Below are positions 1-9,469 of a DNA stretch of 64,000 nt, one piece after another. The DNA comes from Cyclobacterium lianum (lineage in GTDB: Bacteria > Bacteroidota > Bacteroidia > Cytophagales > Cyclobacteriaceae): the NCBI RefSeq assembly GCF_900143075.1, contig NZ_FRCY01000001.1:469514-533513 (forward strand). The letters run 5' to 3'. Every line of letters starts with the position of its first letter. Position 1 is the stretch's first letter. Made by a program: the position numbers and the translations under genes. The notes beneath the pieces are model-generated. The model was not told the origin of the DNA. It worked only from the letters and a program-made list of their open reading frames with translations, and did not search any database.

Positions 1-125
1 CAGCTGGAGGCAATGAATTGGGATATCAGCATCATTGGCTTTAGCCAAAATTTTTCCCGGGAAGCATTTGTGCCCCAAACCCACCCCGATTTTGGAAAAA
101 GCCGGGAGGTTGGGGAAAACCATCT
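1..125. repeat. Partial copy of the GGCTTTAGCC repeat
   Basis: This edge segment matches part of the array at 2.84-4.08 kb. It contains GGCTTTAGCC (37-46) followed by the same AAAATTTTTCCCGGGAAGCA context seen near 2994 and 3425. The downstream GGCTAAAGCC partner is degenerate here (GGAAAAAGCC near 98). It sits just past the 3' end of the leftward lipoprotein gene, so together with the array it flanks the two propeller genes. The left part of the unit may continue outside the window. Confidence 0.75.
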
Positions 126-167
126 ATATGGTATGGGGCAATATCCCAATGATGGGAGATTGCTTTT

Positions 168-1379
168 TTATTGTATGTATTTATCCTTTAGTTTCATCAT
201 TACAATAACAGGGTTGTCCTCGGGTTCGATTTTTCCTACACCGGGGATCTCTATGGTTTTGCCTTCATTGCTGTGCCAGGGAAGGACAATATCCACCAGG
301 TAATTTTCATGCAAAACTTCATGGTTAACAGCGTAATAATAAGAACTCAGGTAAACCTTTTCCGGATAATTGGTTAAATCATTAATGATATCCCGTGTAT
401 GGAAGGTCTGATTGGTATTTTTGAAGTGAATATAGAGGTTCAGTTGGTTTCTTCCGGCCGTTTTGAAATAGTAAGTAAGGGCAGTAATATTCGAATCGTA
501 AATATTTAGCACCGGGAAAGATGCCAGGCCCTTCGTTTGATCACCTGCATACAAATATTCCTGTTGTTCTTTGGTGCTATTTAGTCCTATGGAATGGTCT
601 ATTCCATAATTACCGAAATCTACAGTCAATACCGGTTCAGCCTGCATGTCCGAAAGCCGAAAAAATGTGTTGTTATACATTAGCGAAATAAAAATGTCTC
701 CCTGCTTGTTAGTGGTAAAACTTTCGGAATTTGGGGAAAACGTGGATCCTTCGGTTATTATGTGCTTATCAAAAAGCGAATTTTGTATTTTTCCACCCTT
801 CACAACCAGGATATCTGCATTGGTAATTTTGCTTCCTATGGTATTTTCCTGCTGTTGGGCAGAAAAATAGTAAATATCCTTATCCTTTTCTTTTCTCATC
901 GTATTGGCAAAAGGAAGGGATATCTCCTGTTCATTCAAATATTCAAAGGTTATGTTTTCGTATTGAATAATGCGTGATTTCTCCCCTCTGTAATCAAACA
1001 CTTCAATGTATTCCTCCTCCTCATCTACTAAAACCTGATACAATATGCCGTATTCATCGGGACCTGATCCGTGCTTACTGAGTTTGGAAACAAATTTGCC
1101 TTTCTTATCAAATACAAAAACGGCCTTTAAATCCCTGTCCACAGCATAGATGTATTTGTTCTTGATAATGATCTCCCGCGTACGCGCCATCAAGCTATTT
1201 TTATTGGTCTCAAGAGGAATATAAGTTACCGAATCCACCAATGCTGACAAGAGAACGGACTGATCTGCCTCATGTGGATTTATGGTCAAAGTATTATCTG
1301 CTAATGGCTCTTTTTCCCCGCATGTTTTCAAAAAAAAAAGAGCCGTAACGACGAGTATTAAATTGAGGAAACTTTTCAT
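168..1379 (-). CDS. 6-bladed beta-propeller lipoprotein (DUF5128/BF3164-like)
   Basis: A 403-residue exported lipoprotein. The N-terminus is a hydrophobic signal peptide ending at a lipobox-like FLKTC, so the mature protein should start at Cys20 and sit on the outer or inner membrane facing the periplasm. The body has the rhythm of Bacteroidota 6-bladed beta-propeller lipoproteins: a TYIPLETN segment near residue 54, then KYIYAVDRDLKAVFVFDKKG and GSGPDEYG, typical of the DUF5128/BF3164 groups. No catalytic motif is visible and the role is unknown; such proteins are usually assumed to bind ligands or partners. The start is the ATG at 1379, directly before the signal peptide. The next gene upstream (1539-2600) is of the same general fold and points the same way, so the two probably form a unit. 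Fold assignment is fairly sure; function is not. Confidence 0.8.
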   Translation of the reverse strand: MKSFLNLILVVTALFFLKTCGEKEPLADNTLTINPHEADQSVLLSALVDSVTYIPLETNKNSLMARTREIIIKNKYIYAVDRDLKAVFVFDKKGKFVSKLSKHGSGPDEYGILYQVLVDEEEEYIEVFDYRGEKSRIIQYENITFEYLNEQEISLPFANTMRKEKDKDIYYFSAQQQENTIGSKITNADILVVKGGKIQNSLFDKHIITEGSTFSPNSESFTTNKQGDIFISLMYNNTFFRLSDMQAEPVLTVDFGNYGIDHSIGLNSTKEQQEYLYAGDQTKGLASFPVLNIYDSNITALTYYFKTAGRNQLNLYIHFKNTNQTFHTRDIINDLTNYPEKVYLSSYYYAVNHEVLHENYLVDIVLPWHSNEGKTIEIPGVGKIEPEDNPVIVMMKLKDKYIQ

Positions 1380-1538
1380 TGGAAAAATATTTGAGAAAAA
1401 TCAGATCATCTTTGGAGCCTCAATTTTATAGTATTGAGAAGCAATTTTAGTTAATGATTCACCTGGCAGATATATTGAATGAATGACTGCTTTTGGCTAC
1501 GATAAGGAACATCCATCGATCTCAAATTAAGTCTTTTT

Positions 1539-2600
1539 TTATCTTAAATCATACTTTATCAGACCAAGGTCTTTGTCAATAAACGCAGCTGCGTAAAGTA
1601 TTTGGTTTTCCTCATCTATGGCAATGGACCTTACCAGGTGATCCAAAGTGAGTTTTTTGACGGGATTACCCTTCCAGTCGAATACATAGACGATATTTGC
1701 AAGTGCGGGATCTATGAATTCCGTAGCGGATCTGAGGTTGCCACTGTACAGCGCATAGATGTACTTTTCGGATGTAGCCCCGCTTACAAAGCAATATTTA
1801 GCATCCTCGCCGGATACAGCTCTTACCATTCCTCCGGATTCTTCAGTTTCAATTTGTTCACTGCTCCAACCTTTAAAGTCCTCTACCAGGGACAAATTGC
1901 CGTCGGAGTAATCTAAAATTGTAAAAGCTTCTGATGCCCTCTCCAACCTAACAGCTTTCCTATTGAGAGGATTGGGAAAAATAAGGCATTGGTTGGACAT
2001 ATATGTTCCCTGTTCATATTCTCCAAAACTGGAGAAATAATCATCTTCTAACCGGTAAAGGCCAAAGCGTTTCTTGAACATGGCTCCGATAACAAAACCA
2101 CTGGATATGGTGCTTTCGATTAATATATCATCCTGGGGATCGATCTTTAGGCGGTACAAAGGATTTGGGTTACCGTTGTTTTTCATACTGTCCACACTAT
2201 ATGCATAATAAAATGGAAAGTTAGAAAGATATACGAGATGGTTCGCAGCGTCATAGGATGCTCGGGTATAATCAGTTTGTAACTCCTTAGGTCCGTCACC
2301 AATCTGACCCAGTTTGGTTATTTCACCTGAATTAAGATTAAAAACTTTGAAATAATGAGTCAGATCTTTATCACGGATGATTAGCACTCCCTCCGCATAG
2401 GTCATCTCCCACATCTGTGTAAAATAAATCTCATCGTTTTCATTTATTTCTATCGAAGTTCCTTTGATAGAAAGAGAAGCAGTATTTGTAAAAAGATCAG
2501 TCATAAGAGGACCTTGTTCAATTTCCTTTTTGCAGCCTATTATAAAAGTAGAAATGATCATACAGGCGGATACTCCCAGAAAAGTATACGTATGTCGCAT
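1539..2600 (-). CDS. TolB-like/6-bladed beta-propeller lipoprotein
   Basis: A 353-residue lipoprotein with an N-terminal hydrophobic segment ending in FIIGC, giving a lipidated Cys23. The remainder is beta-rich with propeller-like spacing. GQIGDGPKEL and the closing stretch NPVKKLTLDHLVRSIAIDEE match the pattern of Bacteroidota BF3164-family and TolB-like propellers, in which a 'fluctuating conversion of units' precedes the last strand. No enzyme motif is seen. It lies 159 bp upstream of a second propeller lipoprotein in the same direction, and a repeat array lies upstream. The start is the ATG at 2600. Precise function cannot be inferred. Confidence 0.78.
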   Translation of the reverse strand: MRHTYTFLGVSACMIISTFIIGCKKEIEQGPLMTDLFTNTASLSIKGTSIEINENDEIYFTQMWEMTYAEGVLIIRDKDLTHYFKVFNLNSGEITKLGQIGDGPKELQTDYTRASYDAANHLVYLSNFPFYYAYSVDSMKNNGNPNPLYRLKIDPQDDILIESTISSGFVIGAMFKKRFGLYRLEDDYFSSFGEYEQGTYMSNQCLIFPNPLNRKAVRLERASEAFTILDYSDGNLSLVEDFKGWSSEQIETEESGGMVRAVSGEDAKYCFVSGATSEKYIYALYSGNLRSATEFIDPALANIVYVFDWKGNPVKKLTLDHLVRSIAIDEENQILYAAAFIDKDLGLIKYDLR

Positions 2601-4163
2601 AAATCAAATGAGGTAAAGGACACAATTTGAAAAGGAGACGGAATCAAATTGCCCCTGCTCCAAACTAAGTTAATTTAGTAGAGGGGTTAAGAGATAGCGG
2701 TCCTCCTATTAAAGTTTTAATTCAATAAATATATGTAATTTTATGAAATAAAATATTAAAATGCTGTATAAATTAGTTATCAGCTTTAATTGATCTTTGA
2801 GGACGTGACCAATGATTGTGATTAAATTCAAGTAGGTGTGTTTGTTTAAGATTTTGGCTAAAGCCGCCAGCCTATTGAAGGGGACTGGTCCATGATTATT
2901 GATCAAAAGCAATAGTGAGTGCCCTACTGATCAATTGCCTCCTGCTTTAGCTGGTGGCAATTAATTGAATTGTTAACATCATTGGCTTTAGCCAAAATTT
3001 TTCCCGGGAAGCATCTGTGGCCCAAATCCTCCCCAATTTCGGCTAAAGCCGGGGTTTATGAAATCTCATTCTAAGGATGGGGCTAAAGCCGCCATCCTAT
3101 TGAGGAAAGAATGCAAATCAATTATTACTCAATTGCCCACTGCTTCAGCTGTGGGCAATAAAAGGGCACGGCACCTATTGGCTTTAGCCAAACCCTATAT
3201 CGGCAAGGAATTAGTTTCCGAAATTCCCAATTCCTTCCCCAATTTTGGCTGAAGCCGGGCTTTGGGGTCTCAATCAAAAAGATGGGGCTAAAGCTGCCAT
3301 CCTATTGAAGGGGACAGTTCAAAGATTATTGATCAAAAGCAATAGTGAGTGCCCTACTGATCAATTGCCCACTGCTTTAGCTGGGGGCAATTGATGGGCT
3401 TATCAGCATCATTGGCTTTAGCCAAAATTTTCCCCGGGAAGCATTTGTGCCCCAAAACCATCCCAATTTTGGCTAAAGCCGGGGTTTATGAAATCTCATT
3501 CTAAGGATGGGGCTAAAGCCGCCATCCTATTGAGGAAAGAATGCCAATCAATTATTACTCAATTGCCCACTGCTTCAGCTGTGGGCAATAAAGGGGCACT
3601 GCACCTATTGGCTTTAGCCAAACACTATATCGGCAAGGAATTAGTTTCCGAATTTCCCAAAACTTTCCCCAGTTTTGGCTGAAGCCGGGAGATTGGGGTC
3701 TCAATCAATAAGATGGGGTTAAAGCCGCCATCCTATTGAAGGGGCAGTTCAAAGATTATTGATCAAAAACAATAGACAGGACCGTACTGATCAATTGCCT
3801 CCTGCTTCAGCTGGGGGCAATTATTTGGATTGTTAACATCATTGGCTTTAGCCAAAATTTCCCCCGGGAAGCATTTGTGCCCCAAAACCATCCCAATTTC
3901 GGCTAAAGCCGGGATTTATGGAATCTTATTGAAGGGAATGGGCTAAAGCCGCATTCCTATTGAGAAGAGAATTGGAATCAATTATTACTCAATTGCCCAC
4001 TGCTTTAGCTGTGGGTAAAAAAGAGGCAATACACTTTCTGGCTTTAGCCAAAATTTCATCCATGAAGCTCTTGATTACAATTTTTACGGGTATTTCCTAA
4101 AGCCACCGTCCCGTTTTTGGGATGCTAGCGATTGAGTTTTCGGCCATGCTGTCTATTTATAAC
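2601..4163. other. 1.56-kb gene-free region dominated by a repeat array
   Basis: No credible protein gene is present. Bases 2601-2830 are A+T-rich and could carry the promoter for the leftward lipoprotein. From about 2840 to 4080 the sequence is repeat units (separate entry). The short open frames at 3058-3252 and 3488-3682 are near-identical only because they lie in the repeated unit. The end of the receptor gene starts at 4164. Confidence 0.8.
2840..4080. repeat. Tandem array (period about 430 bp) of alternating GGCTTTAGCC / GGCTAAAGCC inverted repeats
   Basis: The block starting ATGAAATCTCATTCTAAGG at 3058 recurs at 3488, and a diverged form is at 3918, so the period is about 430 bp. The block around GATCAAAAGCAATAG recurs near 2901, 3331 and 3760 with the same period. 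The 10-mer GGCTTTAGCC (for example 2984, 3180) alternates with its reverse complement GGCTAAAGCC (2856, 3041, 3081), so neighbouring copies can pair as long stems. Between them lie further inverted repeats, such as ATTGCCCAC ... GTGGGCAAT near 3131. The array has about three full units, with decay toward the right. It resembles noncoding, palindrome-rich mobile repeats rather than a gene. No inverted-repeat-bounded transposase is present inside it. Confidence 0.85.
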
Positions 4164-6587
4164 CTAATCTTCCCCCAATATCGTCGGCTTGCTTTGGGCT
4201 TTGGATTGCTTGATCCGGTAGTTCAGGGTCAGGTTGATTTGCCTTCTTCTGGGCAGGATATCCCCTTCGGTCAGGAAGCCAGGCCCCTCAAAAATATACC
4301 GGTTTCTGCGGGAATTGAACACATCCATTACATTCAGAATGAGCGTTCCACGTCCTTTCATGATGTCCTTACTCGCAGAAATATCCAGATAAGCGATGGC
4401 CTTCTGTACCCCCTGGGCTACCCTTCTGCGACCTTCATAATTTCCCCGGAGCTGCAGGTCCAGCCCATTCTGCAAAGTGAAGCGGGAGGTTAGCCGGGTA
4501 AACCAGCTATAGGTATCGGCCGTGTAGGTGTCCAGAATATTGCTGCCATCTACTTTGGCATAGAAAAAGTTAAAATTGGCATCCAGCTTCCACCAGTCCA
4601 CGGGGTAATAATCTGTAGTGAACTCAAAGCCCATGGACTGTTCGCCTACTATATTATAGGGCAGGGTGATGGCATTTCCTTCCTCATCCACACTCCGGAT
4701 CCGCTCGATTTTGTCCTCCGTATCCCGGTAATACAGGGTGGAGAAAACAGAGCCTTTGTCCATGTATTTGATGTGCCCGAGTTCGAAAGCGTCCGTGTAT
4801 TCCGGATTCAGATCCGGGTTGCCACTAAAGAAATTCCTGGCATCGGAAAAGGTCATAAAGGGACTGAGATCGTTGTAAACAGGTCGTCGGATCCTGCGGC
4901 TGTAACTGACTTGCAGGGCATCATCCGCGCTGATGTTGTAGGTCAGGTGGGCTGAAGGAAACAGGTTAGCGTAATCCCGGGGGTTGACCTCATTGGTTTT
5001 TACAAGGGTGGTGCTTACATCGGTGTATTCCGCCCTAATACCTCCCTGATAGGAAAACTTATTGCTCTTATTGCCCAGAATGGCGTAAGCGGCATGGATG
5101 TTTTCGTCATATAGAAAAATATCGTCCAGACCGGGCAGGGGTACCATGTCCCCGGACTCCGCTCTTTCGCTGACAATAAAATCATTTTCCATATTCCGGA
5201 TACTGCTGCGTATGCCGGTTTCAAAATTTCCTTCACTGCCGATAGGTTTGGTATAGTCCAATTGTAGCAGCCATTGCCTGTCAAATTCATCGTTGATAGA
5301 GGTTTGATACAGGGAGCCGCCTGGAATGGGCGTTCCATCAGGGAAGTAGGCATCCTGGGTATACACCTGATCGGAGTTTTCCCAATAGTCCAGGTAGGTA
5401 ATGGCCGTACTCAGCACATGGCCTTTCTGGTCAAAGCTTCGCTTATAGGTCAGGTTGAACTCCGAATTGGGTTCCTTTTCATCTTCATCCTGTGTCCGGA
5501 GGGTGTAACTGTCCAGAGTGGGAGCTGCTGCGGAGGGGTAATCATTATAACGGATATTGGTCAGGCGCCTGGCATCACTCCTTCTCCAAAGATAGGAACC
5601 GGTAAGGATGCTGTTTTCATTGAAAAAATAGTCCAGGCCTGCCCGAATATTATTGTTCAAACCATTCACAGTACCTGTAGTGGTCTGGTGAGAATAAAAG
5701 CTGGTATCTGCATTGCTGACTTGCTGCCGGATGGTGCCTTCCCTGGGCACCCGGCGGTATGCTACGCCATAGTTGACAAACCAGTTGATTTTTTTGTGGC
5801 GGTAGTTCAGGTTAGCAGCAAGGCCGAAATTGTGGGGATTTCCGGTGATTCCTTCAAAGGAGGCGTTGAACCCCTGATTGTTTTCTTTTTTAAGAATGAT
5901 GTTGATCACACCGGCCATGCCTTCCGCCTCATAGCGGGCTGAAGGGTTGGTGATGACTTCCACTGTCTCGATCATACTGGCAGGTAGCTGTTGCAGGCCA
6001 CTGCTGCCCTTAAAGCTGACCAGGCCGGAAGGCTTTCCATCTACCAGGATCCGTACATTGCTGGATCCCCTCAGGCTTACTCCCCCTTCCGGATCCACAT
6101 TTATGGAGGGCAGGTTCATCAGGATATCGGAGGCTGTTCCTCCTGCGTTGGCCAGGTCCTTGCCCACATTAAAGATGCGTTTGTCCAGCGACAGCTCCAT
6201 AAGTGTCTTTTCACCCTGTACCACCACTTCCTCCAGATTTTCGGTATCGGCTTCCATTTCGAGGGTCCCCAGATTGACGTTGCGGTTACCCCTGTTGATA
6301 GTAAGGTCATTGATTTCCAGAGGTAGGTAGCCCATAAACTCTATAAGCACATCAAATTCTCCTTCCGGAAGATCCAGGTCAAAGCTCCCTTCCTCGGTGG
6401 TAATGCCACCATTCACCAGTTTTCTTTCCGCGCTTTCGCCCGCAAATACGCTGACTGTGGCGAAGCCGAGTGGAACATTTCCTTCACTGTCGATGACTTT
6501 TCCCCGAACCCCGCCGAAATTATCAGACTGGGCAAAAAGCGGGCAGGCAGCTAAAAAAAACAGGGCAGATAGGTAAATTTTTTTCAT
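4164..6587 (-). CDS. TonB-dependent receptor, outer membrane beta-barrel family
   Basis: An 807-residue outer-membrane receptor. A Sec signal peptide ends at PLFAQ (about residue 19). A carboxypeptidase-regulatory-like Ig domain follows (GKVIDSEGNVPLGFATVSVF; EEGSFDLDLPEGEFDVLIEF, residues about 28-110), then a plug region (NAGGTASDILMNLPSINVDP, about 148-230) with the SLRGSSNVRILVDGKP signature, then a C-terminal beta-barrel of the OMP_b-brl_3 type ending LNLTLNYRIKQ before a short tail. These receptors take up siderophores, peptides or glycans; the substrate is not evident here. No SusD partner is adjacent, so this is not a Sus-type pair. The start is the ATG at 6587. It is a single gene with its promoter in the 270-bp gap shared divergently with the cytochrome operon. 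Confidence 0.9.
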   Translation of the reverse strand: MKKIYLSALFFLAACPLFAQSDNFGGVRGKVIDSEGNVPLGFATVSVFAGESAERKLVNGGITTEEGSFDLDLPEGEFDVLIEFMGYLPLEINDLTINRGNRNVNLGTLEMEADTENLEEVVVQGEKTLMELSLDKRIFNVGKDLANAGGTASDILMNLPSINVDPEGGVSLRGSSNVRILVDGKPSGLVSFKGSSGLQQLPASMIETVEVITNPSARYEAEGMAGVINIILKKENNQGFNASFEGITGNPHNFGLAANLNYRHKKINWFVNYGVAYRRVPREGTIRQQVSNADTSFYSHQTTTGTVNGLNNNIRAGLDYFFNENSILTGSYLWRRSDARRLTNIRYNDYPSAAAPTLDSYTLRTQDEDEKEPNSEFNLTYKRSFDQKGHVLSTAITYLDYWENSDQVYTQDAYFPDGTPIPGGSLYQTSINDEFDRQWLLQLDYTKPIGSEGNFETGIRSSIRNMENDFIVSERAESGDMVPLPGLDDIFLYDENIHAAYAILGNKSNKFSYQGGIRAEYTDVSTTLVKTNEVNPRDYANLFPSAHLTYNISADDALQVSYSRRIRRPVYNDLSPFMTFSDARNFFSGNPDLNPEYTDAFELGHIKYMDKGSVFSTLYYRDTEDKIERIRSVDEEGNAITLPYNIVGEQSMGFEFTTDYYPVDWWKLDANFNFFYAKVDGSNILDTYTADTYSWFTRLTSRFTLQNGLDLQLRGNYEGRRRVAQGVQKAIAYLDISASKDIMKGRGTLILNVMDVFNSRRNRYIFEGPGFLTEGDILPRRRQINLTLNYRIKQSKAQSKPTILGED

Positions 6588-6886
6588 GGGTTATGTTCTT
6601 CAATGTCTGGGAAAACACAAAGATAAAAATACAATAGGTAGAAAAGTTGAATTTTTACAGGAAAGCCAATAGAAGTACATCAAAGGAGTTCAATTTTTGT
6701 AACTTCTCACGGCTTTAAACTTTGGGAAAGTTAAGCAGCTGAAGGCATTTTTCTTATCGGTAGGAATTTCAAGCCAGCATCGGAAGAACTGGCTTCAAAA
6801 GCGGAAAATTATATTTTTTTATTTTGATAGAATAGACTAGATTAGTTGGCTCAATTGTTTTGATATTTCCTGATATTACGCCTTTT

Positions 6887-8602
6887 ATGAACCTTCGATT
6901 TTACCATTATCTTTTTCTCCCAGCGATCCTTATTTTCTGGTCTTGTTCATCCGGAAATCCGAAATTGGAAGAACAGATTCCCATGGACGAAGCCGCACTG
7001 GAAAGCGGCGAAAACCTATTTGATACCCACTGCAGCAGCTGCCATGGGTTTGAACAGGACGGTATTGGTCCCCACCTGGGTGGTATCACCCGGGAACAGT
7101 CCTTAGATTGGCTCCGCCGCTTTATCAAAAACCCCACTGAGGTCATCGAAAGCGGGGATGAGCGGGCCAAAGCTGTCTTTGAGCAATACAATACCTACAT
7201 GCCGGCTTTTGGCTACCTGGAGGAGCAGGAAATCGATGCGATCATCGCCTACATGCACCAGTTTCCGGCCCCGGAGGAGGTAGAAGGTGCACGGGCTGAC
7301 TCCATTTTAAACCCCATTCCTGAAGCCATTCCCCTTTCTGACCTCGTGGTAGAACTGGAATGGATCAGCACCATCCCGGCCTCTTCGGAAAACAAACCCC
7401 GAACCCGAATTGCCAAAATGGACTACCACCCGGTAACAGGCGACTTGTACATCATGGACCTACGGGGCAAAATGTACCGCATGGAGGGGGAAGAAACCGA
7501 AGTGTACCTGGACATGCAGCAGGAAATGCCTGAATTTATCAATGAACCCGGCCTGGCAACCGGCTTTGGCAGCTTTGCCTTTCACCCGGATTTTGGCAAT
7601 AACGGACTATTTTACACCAGCCATACCGAAAAACCGGGAACCGCTCCGGCAGATTTTGCCTACGGAGACAGCATCAAATCTACACTGCAATGGGTAGTGA
7701 CAGAATGGAAAACCGGACAACCCCTACAGGTACCCTTGGAGGCAGAAACCAGGGAGCTTTTCCGGATAGACATGGTGACAGGCATTCACGGTATGCAGGA
7801 GCTGACCTTCAATCCACTTGCAGCAAAAGGAGACCCGGATTACGGCCTGCTGTACATTGGCGTCGGTGATGGCGGAAGCGTGGGGGCGGGCCATGCCTGG
7901 GTTCCGCATGGGGCAAATCAGGCATGGGGAGCGATCTTCCGTATTGATCCATCAGGAAATAACAGTAGTAACGGAAATTACGGAATTCCCACAGACAACC
8001 CCTTTGTCGGTCAGGAGGAAGCGCTGGATGAAATTTATGCCCATGGCTTTCGCAATGCGCATCGAATCACCTGGACATCCGATGGAAAAATGCTCGCCAC
8101 AAATATCGGACAGGGTCAGATCGAATCGCTGTACATCGTACAACCAGGGGATGACTATGGCTGGCCTGTCCGGGAGGGGCCTTTTGTGATCGAACCGGAA
8201 ATGGACCTGAACCAGGTTTTTCCCTTGCCAGAAAATGATGCCGAAATGGGTTATATCTACCCGGTGGCCATGTATGACCATGACGAGGGCAATGCCATCT
8301 CCGGAGGGTACGAATATCAGGGGTCAGAAATTCCCGAATTGCAGGGTAAATATTTTTTTGGCGACATTGTCCATGGCCGACTGTTTTACGTGGAGACAGC
8401 CGATCTGGAGCGGGGCAGTCAGGCTCCGATATACGAATGGCAGGTGAGCTATGAGGGTGTTTCCAAACCCCTTTCTGAGTTGTCAGGTAGTAACCGGGTG
8501 GATTTGCGGTTGGCGAGGGACAGGTCCGGAGAGATGTACCTTTTTACCAAAGCCGATGGTAAGGTATACCGGATGACAGGAACATTATCAGAGGGTCTAT
8601 GA
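6887..8602 (+). CDS. Lipoprotein cytochrome c fused to a PQQ-type sugar dehydrogenase-like propeller
   Basis: A 571-residue protein read from the ATG at 6887; an upstream in-frame TTG at 6860 would add nine residues before the signal and is unlikely. Residues 1-20 form a signal with an atypical lipobox FWSC. A small cytochrome c domain follows: CSSCH at Cys49/Cys52/His53, with a probable distal Met in YMPAFG near residue 105. Residues about 150-565 are a GSDH-type beta-propeller. The visible signatures are GIHGMQELTFNP, HGFRNAHRITW and NIGQGQIESL, as in soluble glucose/aldose sugar dehydrogenases. The likely role is periplasmic oxidation of a sugar or related alcohol with electrons passed to its own haem. 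PQQ binding is inferred from the family. The stop overlaps the next start (ATGATGA), so translation is coupled to the isomerase gene. Confidence 0.85.
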   Translation: MNLRFYHYLFLPAILIFWSCSSGNPKLEEQIPMDEAALESGENLFDTHCSSCHGFEQDGIGPHLGGITREQSLDWLRRFIKNPTEVIESGDERAKAVFEQYNTYMPAFGYLEEQEIDAIIAYMHQFPAPEEVEGARADSILNPIPEAIPLSDLVVELEWISTIPASSENKPRTRIAKMDYHPVTGDLYIMDLRGKMYRMEGEETEVYLDMQQEMPEFINEPGLATGFGSFAFHPDFGNNGLFYTSHTEKPGTAPADFAYGDSIKSTLQWVVTEWKTGQPLQVPLEAETRELFRIDMVTGIHGMQELTFNPLAAKGDPDYGLLYIGVGDGGSVGAGHAWVPHGANQAWGAIFRIDPSGNNSSNGNYGIPTDNPFVGQEEALDEIYAHGFRNAHRITWTSDGKMLATNIGQGQIESLYIVQPGDDYGWPVREGPFVIEPEMDLNQVFPLPENDAEMGYIYPVAMYDHDEGNAISGGYEYQGSEIPELQGKYFFGDIVHGRLFYVETADLERGSQAPIYEWQVSYEGVSKPLSELSGSNRVDLRLARDRSGEMYLFTKADGKVYRMTGTLSEGL

Positions 8603-9468
8603 TGAATTACCAGCGGAGAGAAGTGCTCAAAAGCATGGCCTGCCTGGGAGCCATGGCGGCAGTTTTGCCAGGTTACGGGTTTGATGGAAAAAAACTTCCC
8701 ATATTGCCCATCGGAGCCTGCGACTGGTCCATAGGCAAAACCTCCGACACGGCAGCCTTTTCCCTGGCCCGTGAAATCGGGCTTGACGGTCTGCAGGTGA
8801 GCCTGGGTACGGCACAGAATGACATGCACTTGAGGCAGAAGCCTGTTCAGCAGGCCTTTTTGGAAGCTTCGCGGGAAAACAAGGTGGCCATTGCCAGTCT
8901 GGCTATCGGTGAACTGAACCGGATACCCTATAAATCGGCTCCGGAGACCGTGGCCTGGGTAAACGATAGTATTGATGTGGCCAGAAATCTGGGTTGTACC
9001 AATATCCTGCTGGCTTTTTTTGGTGAGGGAGATTTGCGGGAGGATCCGGAAGGGCAGAAGGAAGTAGTGCGGAGACTCCGGGAAGTAGCCCCCAAAGCAG
9101 AAAGGTCTGGTGTGAACCTGGCTATTGAGTCCTGGCTGAGTGCCGGAGATCACCTGAGGCTGATCGAAGCCATTGGCTCTCCCAATGTGAAGGTTTATTA
9201 TGATGTGGCCAATGCTACGGAGATGGGGTATGATATCTTCAGGGAAATCGAACTGCTGGGAACCAAACACATTTGCGAAATCCATTTTAAGGAAAATGGC
9301 AACCTCCTGGGGCAGGGTAAGGTAGATTTTGAACGGGTAAAGCGCACACTGGAAAAGATTGGTTACGAAAACTGGATCATCATGGAAGGAGCGCTTCCCA
9401 AAGGGGCCGAAATTTTGCCGGCTTACCAACAGAATCTGAGGTTTGTCAGAGAACTTATAAAAAGCTAG
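8599..9468 (+). CDS. Tat-exported sugar phosphate isomerase/epimerase-like TIM barrel
   Basis: A 289-residue AP-endonuclease-2/xylose-isomerase-like TIM barrel (PF01261 type). The N-terminus YQRREVLKSMACLGAMAA is a twin-arginine signal, so the folded protein is probably exported. Candidate metal ligands are in the positions expected for the family: Glu177 (AIES), Asp202 (YYDVANA), His229 (EIHFKEN) and Glu263 (IMEGAL). The divalent metal would support isomerisation or epimerisation of a hydroxy-ketone. A start at 8599 or 8602 is possible because of ATGATG; both overlap the stop of the cytochrome gene. It lies between two haem c dehydrogenase-type genes, which suggests it works on the same carbohydrate in the periplasm. 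The substrate is unknown. Confidence 0.85.
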   Translation: MMNYQRREVLKSMACLGAMAAVLPGYGFDGKKLPILPIGACDWSIGKTSDTAAFSLAREIGLDGLQVSLGTAQNDMHLRQKPVQQAFLEASRENKVAIASLAIGELNRIPYKSAPETVAWVNDSIDVARNLGCTNILLAFFGEGDLREDPEGQKEVVRRLREVAPKAERSGVNLAIESWLSAGDHLRLIEAIGSPNVKVYYDVANATEMGYDIFREIELLGTKHICEIHFKENGNLLGQGKVDFERVKRTLEKIGYENWIIMEGALPKGAEILPAYQQNLRFVRELIKS

Positions 9469-9469
9469 A

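Noticed and set aside
3058-3682. Two near-identical 64-codon frames (3058 and 3488)
   Set aside because: They lie in the 430-bp repeat unit and are open only because the unit is repeated; composition and palindromes explain them.
5274-5942. Plus-strand frame of 222 codons
   Set aside because: Opposite the TonB receptor, with no protein-like pattern.
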